A stretch of DNA of 60,103 nucleotides from Lachnospiraceae bacterium UBA1818 (GTDB lineage: Bacteria > Bacillota > Clostridia > Lachnospirales > Lachnospiraceae), in contig CAJFQZ010000006.1 in assembly GCA_904419285.1 (NCBI GenBank), positions 1 to 60,103 on the forward strand, in the 5' to 3' direction. This document shows, piece by piece, positions 34,162 through 42,400 of the stretch (its first letter is position 1; each line of letters begins with the position of its first letter). The translations under genes were made by a program, and so were the position numbers. The notes beneath the pieces are model-generated. The model searched no databases. It was not told the origin of the DNA and saw only the letters and a list, made by a program, of their open reading frames with translations.

Positions 34162-36015
34162 ATGTGCGGAATTGCGGGATTTTACAGCAGCAGACACAGC
34201 TATACACAGGAGCCGGGACGGTGGAGAAAGATCCTGGATGAGATGAACCGTGCGCAGAAGCGGAGGGGGCCTGACGAAGAGGGGATCTGTCTTGACGATC
34301 ACTGCGGGCTTGCCCATGTGCGGCTGTCGATCATTGATCTGAACAGAGGAAGGCAGCCGATGACGAGAACAGTGCAGGGCAGGACCTGCACGGTCTCATT
34401 TAACGGGGAGATCTATAACATGCCGCAGCTGCGCAGGGAACTGGAACTGGAAGGCGCGGTGTTTGAATCGGACAGCGACACTGAGGTGATCCTTCAGGGG
34501 TATCTTCTGCACGGGGAGGAATATGTGAAGGAGTTAAATGGAATTTTTGCCATTGCTCTCTGGGATGCTCTGGAACAGACCCTGTATCTGTTCCGGGACA
34601 GAGTGGGAGTGAAGCCCCTGTTCTACACCCGCCGGGGAGATACCCTGGTCTTTGCCTCTGAACTGAAAGGGATCTTCGCTTTCCCCGGCGTGCAGCCGGT
34701 GATCGACCGGGACGGACTCTGCGAGATCTTTGCTCTCGGGCCGGCGAAAACATATGGAAAAGGAGTCTTCCGTGGAATAAACGAGGTGCTTCCCGGACAC
34801 TGTCTTGTGTGCCGGGAAGACTCTGTGCGGGACATCTGTTACTGGAAGCTGGAGAGCCGTCCACATGAAGATTCTTTTGAAAAAACGGTGGAGAAGACGG
34901 CCTGGCTTGTAGAAGACGCCGTAAAGAAGCAGATGCTCTCGGATATCCCGATCAGTACCTTTCTGTCCGGCGGGGTGGACAGCAGCCTTGTGACGGCGGT
35001 CTGCGCCGCAGAATTGAAGAAGCAGGGGAAGATACTCAATACATTTTCCTTTGATTTTGAGGAGAATCAGAAGTATTTCCGCGCAAACTCTTTTCAGCCC
35101 AGCCAGGACCGGCCGTGGGTGGAAAAAATGGCGGAATACTGTGGTACGAACCACCGATATCTGGAATGCGGGAACACGGATCTGATCGAATATCTCTTTA
35201 GGGCGGTGGATGCAAGGGATCTTCCCTGTATGGCGGATGTGGAATCGTCGATGCTTTATTTCTGCTCCAAAGTGGTCAGATATAATAAGGTCACTCTGAC
35301 GGGAGAATGTGCGGATGAGATCTTCGGGGGATATCCGTGGTTCCACAGAAAGGAAGCGTTTGAGACAGCGGCATTCCCCTGGTCCTGTGATATGGAGGCG
35401 CGGCAGGCCCTGCTGAAAGGGGAACTCATCCGGGAGCTGCCGATGGAGGAATATGCGGCGGCAGCATATGAGAAAACAGTGCGTGAGACTCCGGTGTACG
35501 GCGGGGATACACCGGAAGAGAAACGGAGAAGGGAGATCTCTTATCTGAACCTGAAGTGGTTCATGGCAACTCTGCTGGACCGGATGGACCGCACGAGCAT
35601 GTATTCAGGTCTGGAGGCCAGGGTGCCTCTGGCAGATCACCGCATTGTTGAATATTTGTGGAATGTCCCGTGGGAGATGAAGTGTCCGGGCGGTCTGGTG
35701 AAAGGCCTTCTGCGATTTGCGGGAAAGGGAAAGCTCCCGGATGAAGTGCTCTTCCGGAGAAAAAGTCCTTATCCGAAGACGTATCATCCGGAATATGAGA
35801 AGCGTCTCGGAGAAATGCTGCTCGAGGTGATGGAGGATTCCGCCGCTCCGATCCGGTCCCTGATCGACAGGGAGAAGCTGGACCGTTTTCTGAATACCCC
35901 GTCCGATTACGGCCGCCCGTGGTACGGGCAGCTCATGGCGGGGCCGCAGATGCTGGCCTACATGCTGCAGGTCAACTACTGGCTGGCGAAATATCGGATC
36001 AGGATCCTGCTCTGA
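34162..36015 (+). CDS. asnB: Asparagine synthase (glutamine-hydrolysing)
   Basis: It makes asparagine from aspartate with ATP and glutamine nitrogen. The 617-residue enzyme has Cys2 as the amidotransferase nucleophile (MCGIAGFYSS), RRGPDEEG, SFNGEIYN and the synthase PP-loop FLSGGVDSSLV near residue 270, plus TGECADEIFGGYPW. The frame starts 39 codons earlier, but Cys must follow the first Met after processing, and AGGAGAGGA stands before ATG 34162. It is downstream of dpaB in the same direction, perhaps coincidentally. mntP converges from the other side with only a 19-base gap. Confidence 0.95.
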   Translation: MCGIAGFYSSRHSYTQEPGRWRKILDEMNRAQKRRGPDEEGICLDDHCGLAHVRLSIIDLNRGRQPMTRTVQGRTCTVSFNGEIYNMPQLRRELELEGAVFESDSDTEVILQGYLLHGEEYVKELNGIFAIALWDALEQTLYLFRDRVGVKPLFYTRRGDTLVFASELKGIFAFPGVQPVIDRDGLCEIFALGPAKTYGKGVFRGINEVLPGHCLVCREDSVRDICYWKLESRPHEDSFEKTVEKTAWLVEDAVKKQMLSDIPISTFLSGGVDSSLVTAVCAAELKKQGKILNTFSFDFEENQKYFRANSFQPSQDRPWVEKMAEYCGTNHRYLECGNTDLIEYLFRAVDARDLPCMADVESSMLYFCSKVVRYNKVTLTGECADEIFGGYPWFHRKEAFETAAFPWSCDMEARQALLKGELIRELPMEEYAAAAYEKTVRETPVYGGDTPEEKRRREISYLNLKWFMATLLDRMDRTSMYSGLEARVPLADHRIVEYLWNVPWEMKCPGGLVKGLLRFAGKGKLPDEVLFRRKSPYPKTYHPEYEKRLGEMLLEVMEDSAAPIRSLIDREKLDRFLNTPSDYGRPWYGQLMAGPQMLAYMLQVNYWLAKYRIRILL

Positions 36016-36034
36016 AGATCAGTGAGAGTATCTC

Positions 36035-36595
36035 TTACAGGATGCCCAGGTGTTCCAGCAGGATCTTGAGGCCCAGGAGGATGAGGATGATCCCGCCGGC
36101 AAGCTCTGCCTTTGATTTGTATTTTGTACCGAAAATATTTCCGATCCTGACGCCGAAAGCGGAGATCACGAAGGTCGTCACTCCGATGAACAGGACGGCG
36201 GCGATGATGTGTACGTTCAGGAATGCGAATGTGATGCCCACTGCCAGTGCGTCGATACTTGTGGCCACTGCCAGCAGAAACATGGTGCGGACATCCAGAG
36301 AGCCGCTCTCATCGTCGCAGTCACCGGACAGCGCTTCCTTGATCATGTTCGCACCGATGACGCCGAGCAGGATGAAGGCGATCCAGTGGTCGACCGCCGT
36401 GATCTTGTCGCGGAACTGAATGCCGAGCAGATAACCGACCGCAGGCATCAGCGCCTGGAATCCGCCGAACCACGCGCCCACGATGACGGTCCTGCGGAAG
36501 GTGATCTTCGGCATTGCAAGCCCCTTACAGACAGAGACGGCGAACGCGTCCATTGACAGTCCTACAGCTAAGATAAAAAGTTCCAGTAATCCCAT
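36035..36595 (-). CDS. mntP: Manganese efflux pump MntP
   Basis: A 186-residue membrane protein with six helices that exports Mn2+. The repeated acidic motifs [12 protein letters not shown] (14-25) and [13 protein letters not shown] (about 110-122) hold the metal-binding Asp residues. AGGAG precedes ATG 36595. The 200-base leader carries a yybP-ykoY riboswitch and a terminator, the standard control of this gene: manganese binding lets transcription continue. A two-component pair is transcribed divergently from the other side of the riboswitch promoter. Confidence 0.95.
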   Translation of the reverse strand: MGLLELFILAVGLSMDAFAVSVCKGLAMPKITFRRTVIVGAWFGGFQALMPAVGYLLGIQFRDKITAVDHWIAFILLGVIGANMIKEALSGDCDDESGSLDVRTMFLLAVATSIDALAVGITFAFLNVHIIAAVLFIGVTTFVISAFGVRIGNIFGTKYKSKAELAGGIILILLGLKILLEHLGIL

Positions 36596-36621
36596 AGTTT
36601 TTCTCCTCTGTATAAAAATGT

Positions 36622-36655
36622 AAAAATAAAAAGCAGATGCTCTGCTGCATCTGCT
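36622..36655 (-). terminator. Expression-platform terminator of the mntP leader
   Basis: AGCAGATGC (36655-36647 on the minus strand, read from GCATCTGCT) pairs perfectly with 36640-36632, followed by TTTTTATTTTTAC. It sits between riboswitch and mntP, so it can be switched. Confidence 0.88.
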
Positions 36656-36713
36656 GGAAAAGACATGTACAGCAAAGCGGCAGCACCGCAGCGCGGAGCT
36701 GTAAAATACTGTA

Positions 36714-36801
36714 CATGAGTCTCATTATTTAAGATAAGCCAGACCCCTCGGGATCAGTATGTTGACTTACCACGCAGGAATACGCCAATTACTCCCTCAC
36801 G
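36714..36801 (-). promoter_or_regulatory. yybP-ykoY manganese riboswitch
   Basis: Read on the minus strand, P1 pairs CGTGAG with CTCATG. GGGAGTAATTGGC corresponds to the conserved GGGGAGUAGC box, GGTAAGTC pairs with GGCTTATC (P3-like arm, hairpin GATCCC/GGGGTC), and AATGAGACTC stands for the conserved GCAAGACC box. A long hairpin with CATGTACAG and CTGTACATG arms follows, then the terminator. Gene context (mntP) fits the known manganese class. Confidence 0.85.
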
Positions 36802-36811
36802 AACTGAGAAT

Positions 36812-36840
36812 ATATTATCATTAAGGATGGGATTTGGCAA
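36812..36840 (-). promoter_or_regulatory. Promoter of the mntP riboswitch transcript
   Basis: Minus strand: TTGCCA (36840-36835), 17-base spacer, TAATAT (36817-36812). Transcription would begin near 36805, right at the riboswitch. Confidence 0.75.
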
Positions 36841-36876
36841 GGAAAGAATTGCTTTTTATCCGGCTTTTTCACAGTA

Positions 36877-36904
36877 TTGACATATTTCCCTGTTAAGATA
36901 TAAG
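36877..36904 (+). promoter_or_regulatory. Promoter of the two-component operon
   Basis: TTGACA (36877-36882), 16-base spacer, TATAAG (36899-36904); divergent to the mntP promoter, 37 bases apart. Confidence 0.65.
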
Positions 36905-36993
36905 GTAATGCAGAGATGCCGTCCGGAGAAGGGCGGTATGGATCAGATGTACTGCATGGCCGGGACTTGCCGTGCATGAGAGGAGAAGCAGAG

Positions 36994-37671
36994 ATGGAGA
37001 ATATTAAGATACTGGTCGTGGACGACGAGAGCAGAATGAGGAAACTGGTGAAGGACTTTCTGGCCCGTGAAGGATATACAGTGCTGGAGGCCGGAGACGG
37101 CATGGAGGCTATGGATGTATTTTATGAGGACAAGGATATCGCGCTCATCATCCTGGACGTCATGATGCCCAAGATGGACGGCTGGCAGGTGTGCCGTGAG
37201 ATCAGAGAATCATCAAAGGTCCCGATCATCATGCTCACCGCCCGTTCGGAAGAGCGGGATGAGCTTCAGGGATTCGAACTTGGAGTAGACGAGTATATTT
37301 CCAAGCCCTTCAGCCCGAAGATCCTTGTGGCGCGGGTAAACGCGATCCTGCGCAGAACGCTGGGAACAGACGGAGGCGACGTCATCGGCGCGGGCGGTAT
37401 TACGATCGACAAGGCGGCGCATATCGTGAAGATCGACGGAAAACCTGTGGAGCTGAGCTTTAAGGAGTTTGAGCTCCTGGCTTATTTTGTAGAGAATCAG
37501 GGAATCGCCCTCTCCAGGGAGAAGATACTGAATAATGTTTGGAACTATGATTATTTTGGAGATGCCCGCACGATCGATACTCATGTGAAGAAGCTGAGGA
37601 GCAAGCTGGGGGAAAAAGGTGAGTACATTAAGACCATCTGGGGCATGGGATACAAATTCGAGGTGGAATAA
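36994..37671 (+). CDS. OmpR/PhoB-family response regulator
   Basis: A 225-residue DNA-binding regulator. The receiver domain (1-120) has the acidic pair in VVDDES, phospho-acceptor Asp55 in LDVMMPK, Thr in MLTARS and Lys in SKPF. The winged helix (about 130-225) ends TIWGMGYKFEVE. ATG 36994 follows AGGAGAAG; the frame opens further upstream. The partner kinase starts 3 bases after the stop. Target genes are not known. Confidence 0.95.
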   Translation: MENIKILVVDDESRMRKLVKDFLAREGYTVLEAGDGMEAMDVFYEDKDIALIILDVMMPKMDGWQVCREIRESSKVPIIMLTARSEERDELQGFELGVDEYISKPFSPKILVARVNAILRRTLGTDGGDVIGAGGITIDKAAHIVKIDGKPVELSFKEFELLAYFVENQGIALSREKILNNVWNYDYFGDARTIDTHVKKLRSKLGEKGEYIKTIWGMGYKFEVE

Positions 37672-37674
37672 CAG

Positions 37675-39165
37675 ATGAAGTATTCATTGCGCAGACAGAT
37701 GACTGCTGTCTTTATCGGACTGCTCGTGTTCATTCTGGGAGCGGTATTCATTGTCAATTCCGGCTTTCTGCAGCAGTACTATGTGTCTCATAAGGCGCAG
37801 GACCTGGTGGAGACTTACCAGGTGATCGACCGGGCGCTGCAGAATGAGAGCCTGACAACCCAGTCAGTACAGGAGATCGCGTACCAGGCGGAAAAAACAA
37901 ATATTGATATGACAGTGATCGATGACGAGGGACACACGGTTCTTGCCACCGTAACAGACGGCAATCCTCTGTTTCAGCAGATGTTCCGATATGTTTTCAA
38001 CAAAAATGATAATTCGGGATCAATCCTGAAAAGAAACAGCGATTATGTGATCTGCAAGACAACGGACCCGGAAAATGACACGGATTATCTGGAGATGTGG
38101 GGGAGCTTTACGGATGGGTATTTTTTTACTATGCGAAGTCCGCTGGCCAGTATCAGGGAGAGCGCGGCTCTTGCAAATCAGTTTTTGATCTACCTTGGCG
38201 TGACGGGAGCTGTCTTGGGCGGCATCCTGGTCTGGTTCTTTGCCAGAAGGATCACCCGGCCGATCATGGAGCTGGCAAAGCTGTCGGAGTCAATGGCAGA
38301 TCTGAATTTTGATGAAAAGTATACAAGCGGCGGAAGCAATGAGATCGGAATCCTTGGGGAAAATTTCAACAAGATGTCGAGACAGCTTGAAATGACGATC
38401 TCGGAGCTGAAACGGGCCAATAACCAGCTTCAGCAGGATATCGAGCAGAAAGAGAAGATGGAGGACATGAGGAATGAATTTCTGGGCAATGTCTCCCACG
38501 AGCTTAAGACTCCGCTGGCGCTCATCCAGGGATATGCAGAAGGACTGAAGGAAGGCGTCAACGATGATCCTGAGAGCCGGGAATTCTACTGCGACGTCAT
38601 CATGGATGAGGCGGGCAAGATGAACCGGATGGTAAAGAACCTGCTGACGCTGAATCAGCTGGAGTTCGGAGCGGACGAAGTGGAGTTTACCCGTTTCGAT
38701 ATTGTAAGCCTTGTGAAAGGAGTGATCGCCAGCTGTGATATTCTGATCCAGCAGGCGGGCGCAGAAGTTGATTTTATCGCTGATGAGACAGCCTATGTAT
38801 GGGCGGATGAGTTCAAGACAGAACAGGTTGTGAGAAATTACCTGACCAATGCCATCCACCATGTGGAAAATGAGAAGCGGATCGAGGTGCGAGTGATCAA
38901 GACGGGAGACAAGGTAAGAGTGACAGTGTTTAACAGCGGAAAGCCCATCCCGGAGGAGGATGTGCCGAAGCTGTGGGATAAGTTTTATAAAGTGGACAAG
39001 GCTCACACGAGAGAGTACGGCGGGAACGGAATCGGGCTGTCGATCGTCAAGGCGATCATGGATTCCTTCCATCAGAAGTACGGCGTCAATAATTTTGACA
39101 ATGGCGTGGAGTTCTGGTTTGAGCTGGATGCAAAAGATAATATGGAAGTGGAAACAACGGCTTAG
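37675..39165 (+). CDS. Sensor histidine kinase
   Basis: A 496-residue membrane kinase. Helices at about 9-28 and 165-188 flank an extracellular sensor domain of about 135 residues. A HAMP linker (about 190-245, RRITRPIMELAKLSESMADL) leads to the dimer/phospho-acceptor helix with His275 in NVSHELKTPLALIQGYAEGL, then the ATPase with N box NYLTNAIHHV and G boxes WDKFYKVDKA and GGNGIGLSIV. Asn in the N box is present, so it should be active. The signal is unknown. A strong terminator follows at once, so the operon is two genes. Confidence 0.95.
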   Translation: MKYSLRRQMTAVFIGLLVFILGAVFIVNSGFLQQYYVSHKAQDLVETYQVIDRALQNESLTTQSVQEIAYQAEKTNIDMTVIDDEGHTVLATVTDGNPLFQQMFRYVFNKNDNSGSILKRNSDYVICKTTDPENDTDYLEMWGSFTDGYFFTMRSPLASIRESAALANQFLIYLGVTGAVLGGILVWFFARRITRPIMELAKLSESMADLNFDEKYTSGGSNEIGILGENFNKMSRQLEMTISELKRANNQLQQDIEQKEKMEDMRNEFLGNVSHELKTPLALIQGYAEGLKEGVNDDPESREFYCDVIMDEAGKMNRMVKNLLTLNQLEFGADEVEFTRFDIVSLVKGVIASCDILIQQAGAEVDFIADETAYVWADEFKTEQVVRNYLTNAIHHVENEKRIEVRVIKTGDKVRVTVFNSGKPIPEEDVPKLWDKFYKVDKAHTREYGGNGIGLSIVKAIMDSFHQKYGVNNFDNGVEFWFELDAKDNMEVETTA

Positions 39166-39170
39166 TACAG

Positions 39171-39202
39171 TCCCGGACAGAAAAATGTCCGGGATTTTTT
39201 TT
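39171..39202 (+). terminator. Terminator of the two-component operon
   Basis: TCCCGGACA (39171-39179) pairs perfectly with TGTCCGGGA (39186-39194), followed by eight T. Confidence 0.96.
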
Positions 39203-39290
39203 GCGCGGAAACCTGTTCTGCTTTCTCATTTGTGAAAAAGCCCGGATATGGATGAAATAGCGAAAACAATACGAAACAAACCGGGGATAA

Positions 39291-39362
39291 TTGCACATTT
39301 GTTCATAAAATTTGCACATTTGAATAATTTGTGATGAAAATGTGGACAAAATGTGATGAAAA
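39291..39362 (+). repeat. Two pairs of direct repeats upstream of the GH101 gene
   Basis: TTGCACATTTG occurs at 39291-39301 and 39312-39322 (21 bases apart). TGTGATGAAAA occurs at 39330-39340 and 39352-39362 (22 bases apart). The spacing of two helical turns suits protein binding on one DNA face. A possible promoter (TGGACA 39343-39348, 17 bases, TAAATT 39366-39371) overlaps the second pair. Confidence 0.5.
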
Positions 39363-39412
39363 AGTTAAATTTATTTAAACAAATGTATTAAAAATGAGAA
39401 GGAGGAAAGTGA

Positions 39413-42400
39413 ATGAAAAGAAAATGTGTGAAGCTGATGAAGTCAGTTCTGGCTGCTGCACTGGCAGCGGTGGTCGTACTGACCCCGGATATGTTTTCCT
39501 TTGCCGTGAATGCGGAAGAAGCGCAGACGGCAGAAGCGGCGGATGCCGGAACAGGCTATGACGACGTGGTAAATGCCGCGCATTCGGCATGGAATAACTA
39601 TGAATGGCGCGTCGTGAACGGCAGCGAGGGGCTGACAAAGGGAGAGATCATCAGCGAGGGAACGAACTGGCTGGATTTCCAGGCTACTTCCAGCGCGGGA
39701 AATGCGATGAGTAACCGAGCGCTGATCTACAGCACCCAGGCGGCGGACAAGATCAGGAATGGTTCAATCAAAGCAACACTCTCACCGACGACAACTTCGG
39801 ATATTAGCAGAATGGGACTTCTGTTCCGCTGTACGGAGCAGGGAGACTGCCTCTACTTCGCTTATGATCCGAGCCAGGGCTGGTATCTTCAGAGGAAAGC
39901 CGGAAATTCCAGTAAGAAGCTCTTAGGCAGTGGGGTGAAGATAATGGCGGAACCCGGCGAGGAGATCACGGCAGAGGTGCAGTTCGAAGAGGGCGTGATC
40001 AACGCGTGGATCACCTACAAGGGTGAGAGGACGCAGGTATTCACGAATGAGAGCACCGTGGCAACTGCCGGAGGAAGCGAGATCCATGCCGGATATACCG
40101 GTCTTATGATCGGAAAATACGGAAGTACGGCAGGTGCGTATGTCAAGGATATTGAGATGACGGACACGGTGAATTCTGATACGTTTAACGGTGAATACGA
40201 CTGGGAGAGCGATACCTGGGTGCCGTTTGACGGGAATTCAACGGTCAGCGTAGTCGAGAGAGACGCCAAGAACTACTATGAGATCCAGGTGGACACGAAC
40301 CAGTCCGTGCCGAATGCACCGGTCGTCACAAGAAATACGAGCGATCCGGCATACAGTTCCGAACCGTTCAGGACAGGAAAGATCGATACATATTTTACAG
40401 ATCTCGGCACCGCGAACGGAAAAAGTTCGAATTTTGCGATCGTGTACCGGTGGACAGATATCAACAACTGTGCGTGGGTCGGATATGACTCGACGCAGGG
40501 CTGGTACTGGCAGACAAGAGTGAACGGAGTCGGATGCTACAAGACGGCTGGGGACAAGACACCCGCTCCGGCAGTGGGTGAGACCACTCATGTGACGGTA
40601 CAGTTTGACGGAACGGATGTTGTGGTGACTGTGGATGATCAGGTGATCTCCGACGGATGGTACACGACTGCCGGAAATAACGGAACACTGCAGGACAATC
40701 TTAACAGTCTTCCGGCAGGTACGGCAGGATTCCTGATGCGTCAGGGACATGTGCAGGTCCATGACTACACAGTAGACAGCTATGATGTCGATGCAGGCGA
40801 GGACGAGATCGGCATCGATCCGGCGACGATCTCTTCTGACGTGATGGACGTTGTGATCGACAGACAGTTCCCGAGAGTGCAGAAGTACACGTTCAAGGAC
40901 AACAGCGGCACGATGTGGGCGCAGGCACGCGGCATCAATACACTGAAAGTCAACGGTACACAGGTGACTGTCGATACAGAGCAGGTGCAGTGTGAAGTTT
41001 CTGAAGGCAGTGCAGTCTACACCATCCCTGTGAACGGCGGCGGAGTGGAGGCCGTCATTACGGCGACGCTGAGAGTGGAAGACAATATCGTAAGATTTGA
41101 TGTGAACAGCATCGAGACGACAGCGGGAACATTTTCCACACTTGAGATTCCGGGGCTGCTCCTGGCTTCGATCACGAACCAGGACGGAGGCGCTCAGCTT
41201 GCTTATGCGCAGATGAGCGGAAACACCACTCAGAAGGGCGACTATTTTGTGGACATCGACCGCAGCTTTACCCAGACTTCAAGCGCGTACAGAGAGTATG
41301 AAGGAATGTACGCATTCGTTTCCAATGACACATTCAGCGCAGGCCTGTACAGCAACTCTGAGAAGAATAATGACTTGAGAGTGACGGCGTCTCCGGGAGT
41401 CGCGATGGACGAAGAAGGAAATGCGTTTACTTATCTTGGACTGCGCAGCTCTGTGTGGACACTGGAGAACGAAGGCGTCAAGAGTGATCTTCCGTCCATG
41501 AGCGTGATCATCACAAAAGACGCAAACGACAACGGGAAAGTCGACTGGCAGGACGGCGCCATCGCATACCGCGAGATCATGCATAACCCGGAAGGCTGGG
41601 AGAGTGTGAAGGATATGGTGACGATCCGTATCGTTGAGAACTTCGCAAGTCAGGCAGCACATCCGTTCCTGGAGACTGCGGACGGGATCAAACGTGTGGA
41701 TCTGGCGACAGACGGCCTGGGGCAGCAGGTTCTCCTGAAGGGATATGCGAGTGAAGGACACGACTCGGCTCATCCGGATTACGGCGATATCGGGACAAGG
41801 ATCGGCGGGGCGGAAGACCTCAATGAGCTCCTTCAGATCGCCCATGATTACGGCACAGAGATCGGGATCCACATCAATGCGAGCGAAGGATATCCGGAGG
41901 CGGACGCCTTCAGCGAAGATCTTATGAGGATCGGTTCCTTCGGATGGAACTGGGTGGATGAAAGCTACAGCATGAACACGATGTACGACCTGACCTCGGG
42001 ACTGCGCGCACAGCGTCTGGATTCCCTGAGAGAACAGCTGACAGATGAGGACAATCTGGACTTTATCTATCTTGATGTGTGGTCAGCGGATACATGGCAG
42101 ACGAATAAGATCTCACAGCAGTTCATCGAGAGAGGCTGGCGCTGCGCGAATGAATGGGGCTATGCGAACGAGGATGACGCGACATGGAATCACTGGGCGG
42201 TGGACGTCGACTACGGCGGTTCTTCCAGCAAGGGAATCAACAGTGACATCATGAGATTTATCCGCAACCACCAGAAAGATTCCTGGCAGGCAAATTATCC
42301 TGCATATGGCGGAACAATGGTATATCCTCTGCTTGGCGGAGAGAACTCCGTAAGCTTTGAAGGATGGCAGAGGGCAAAAGACTTTAATACATTTGTTACT

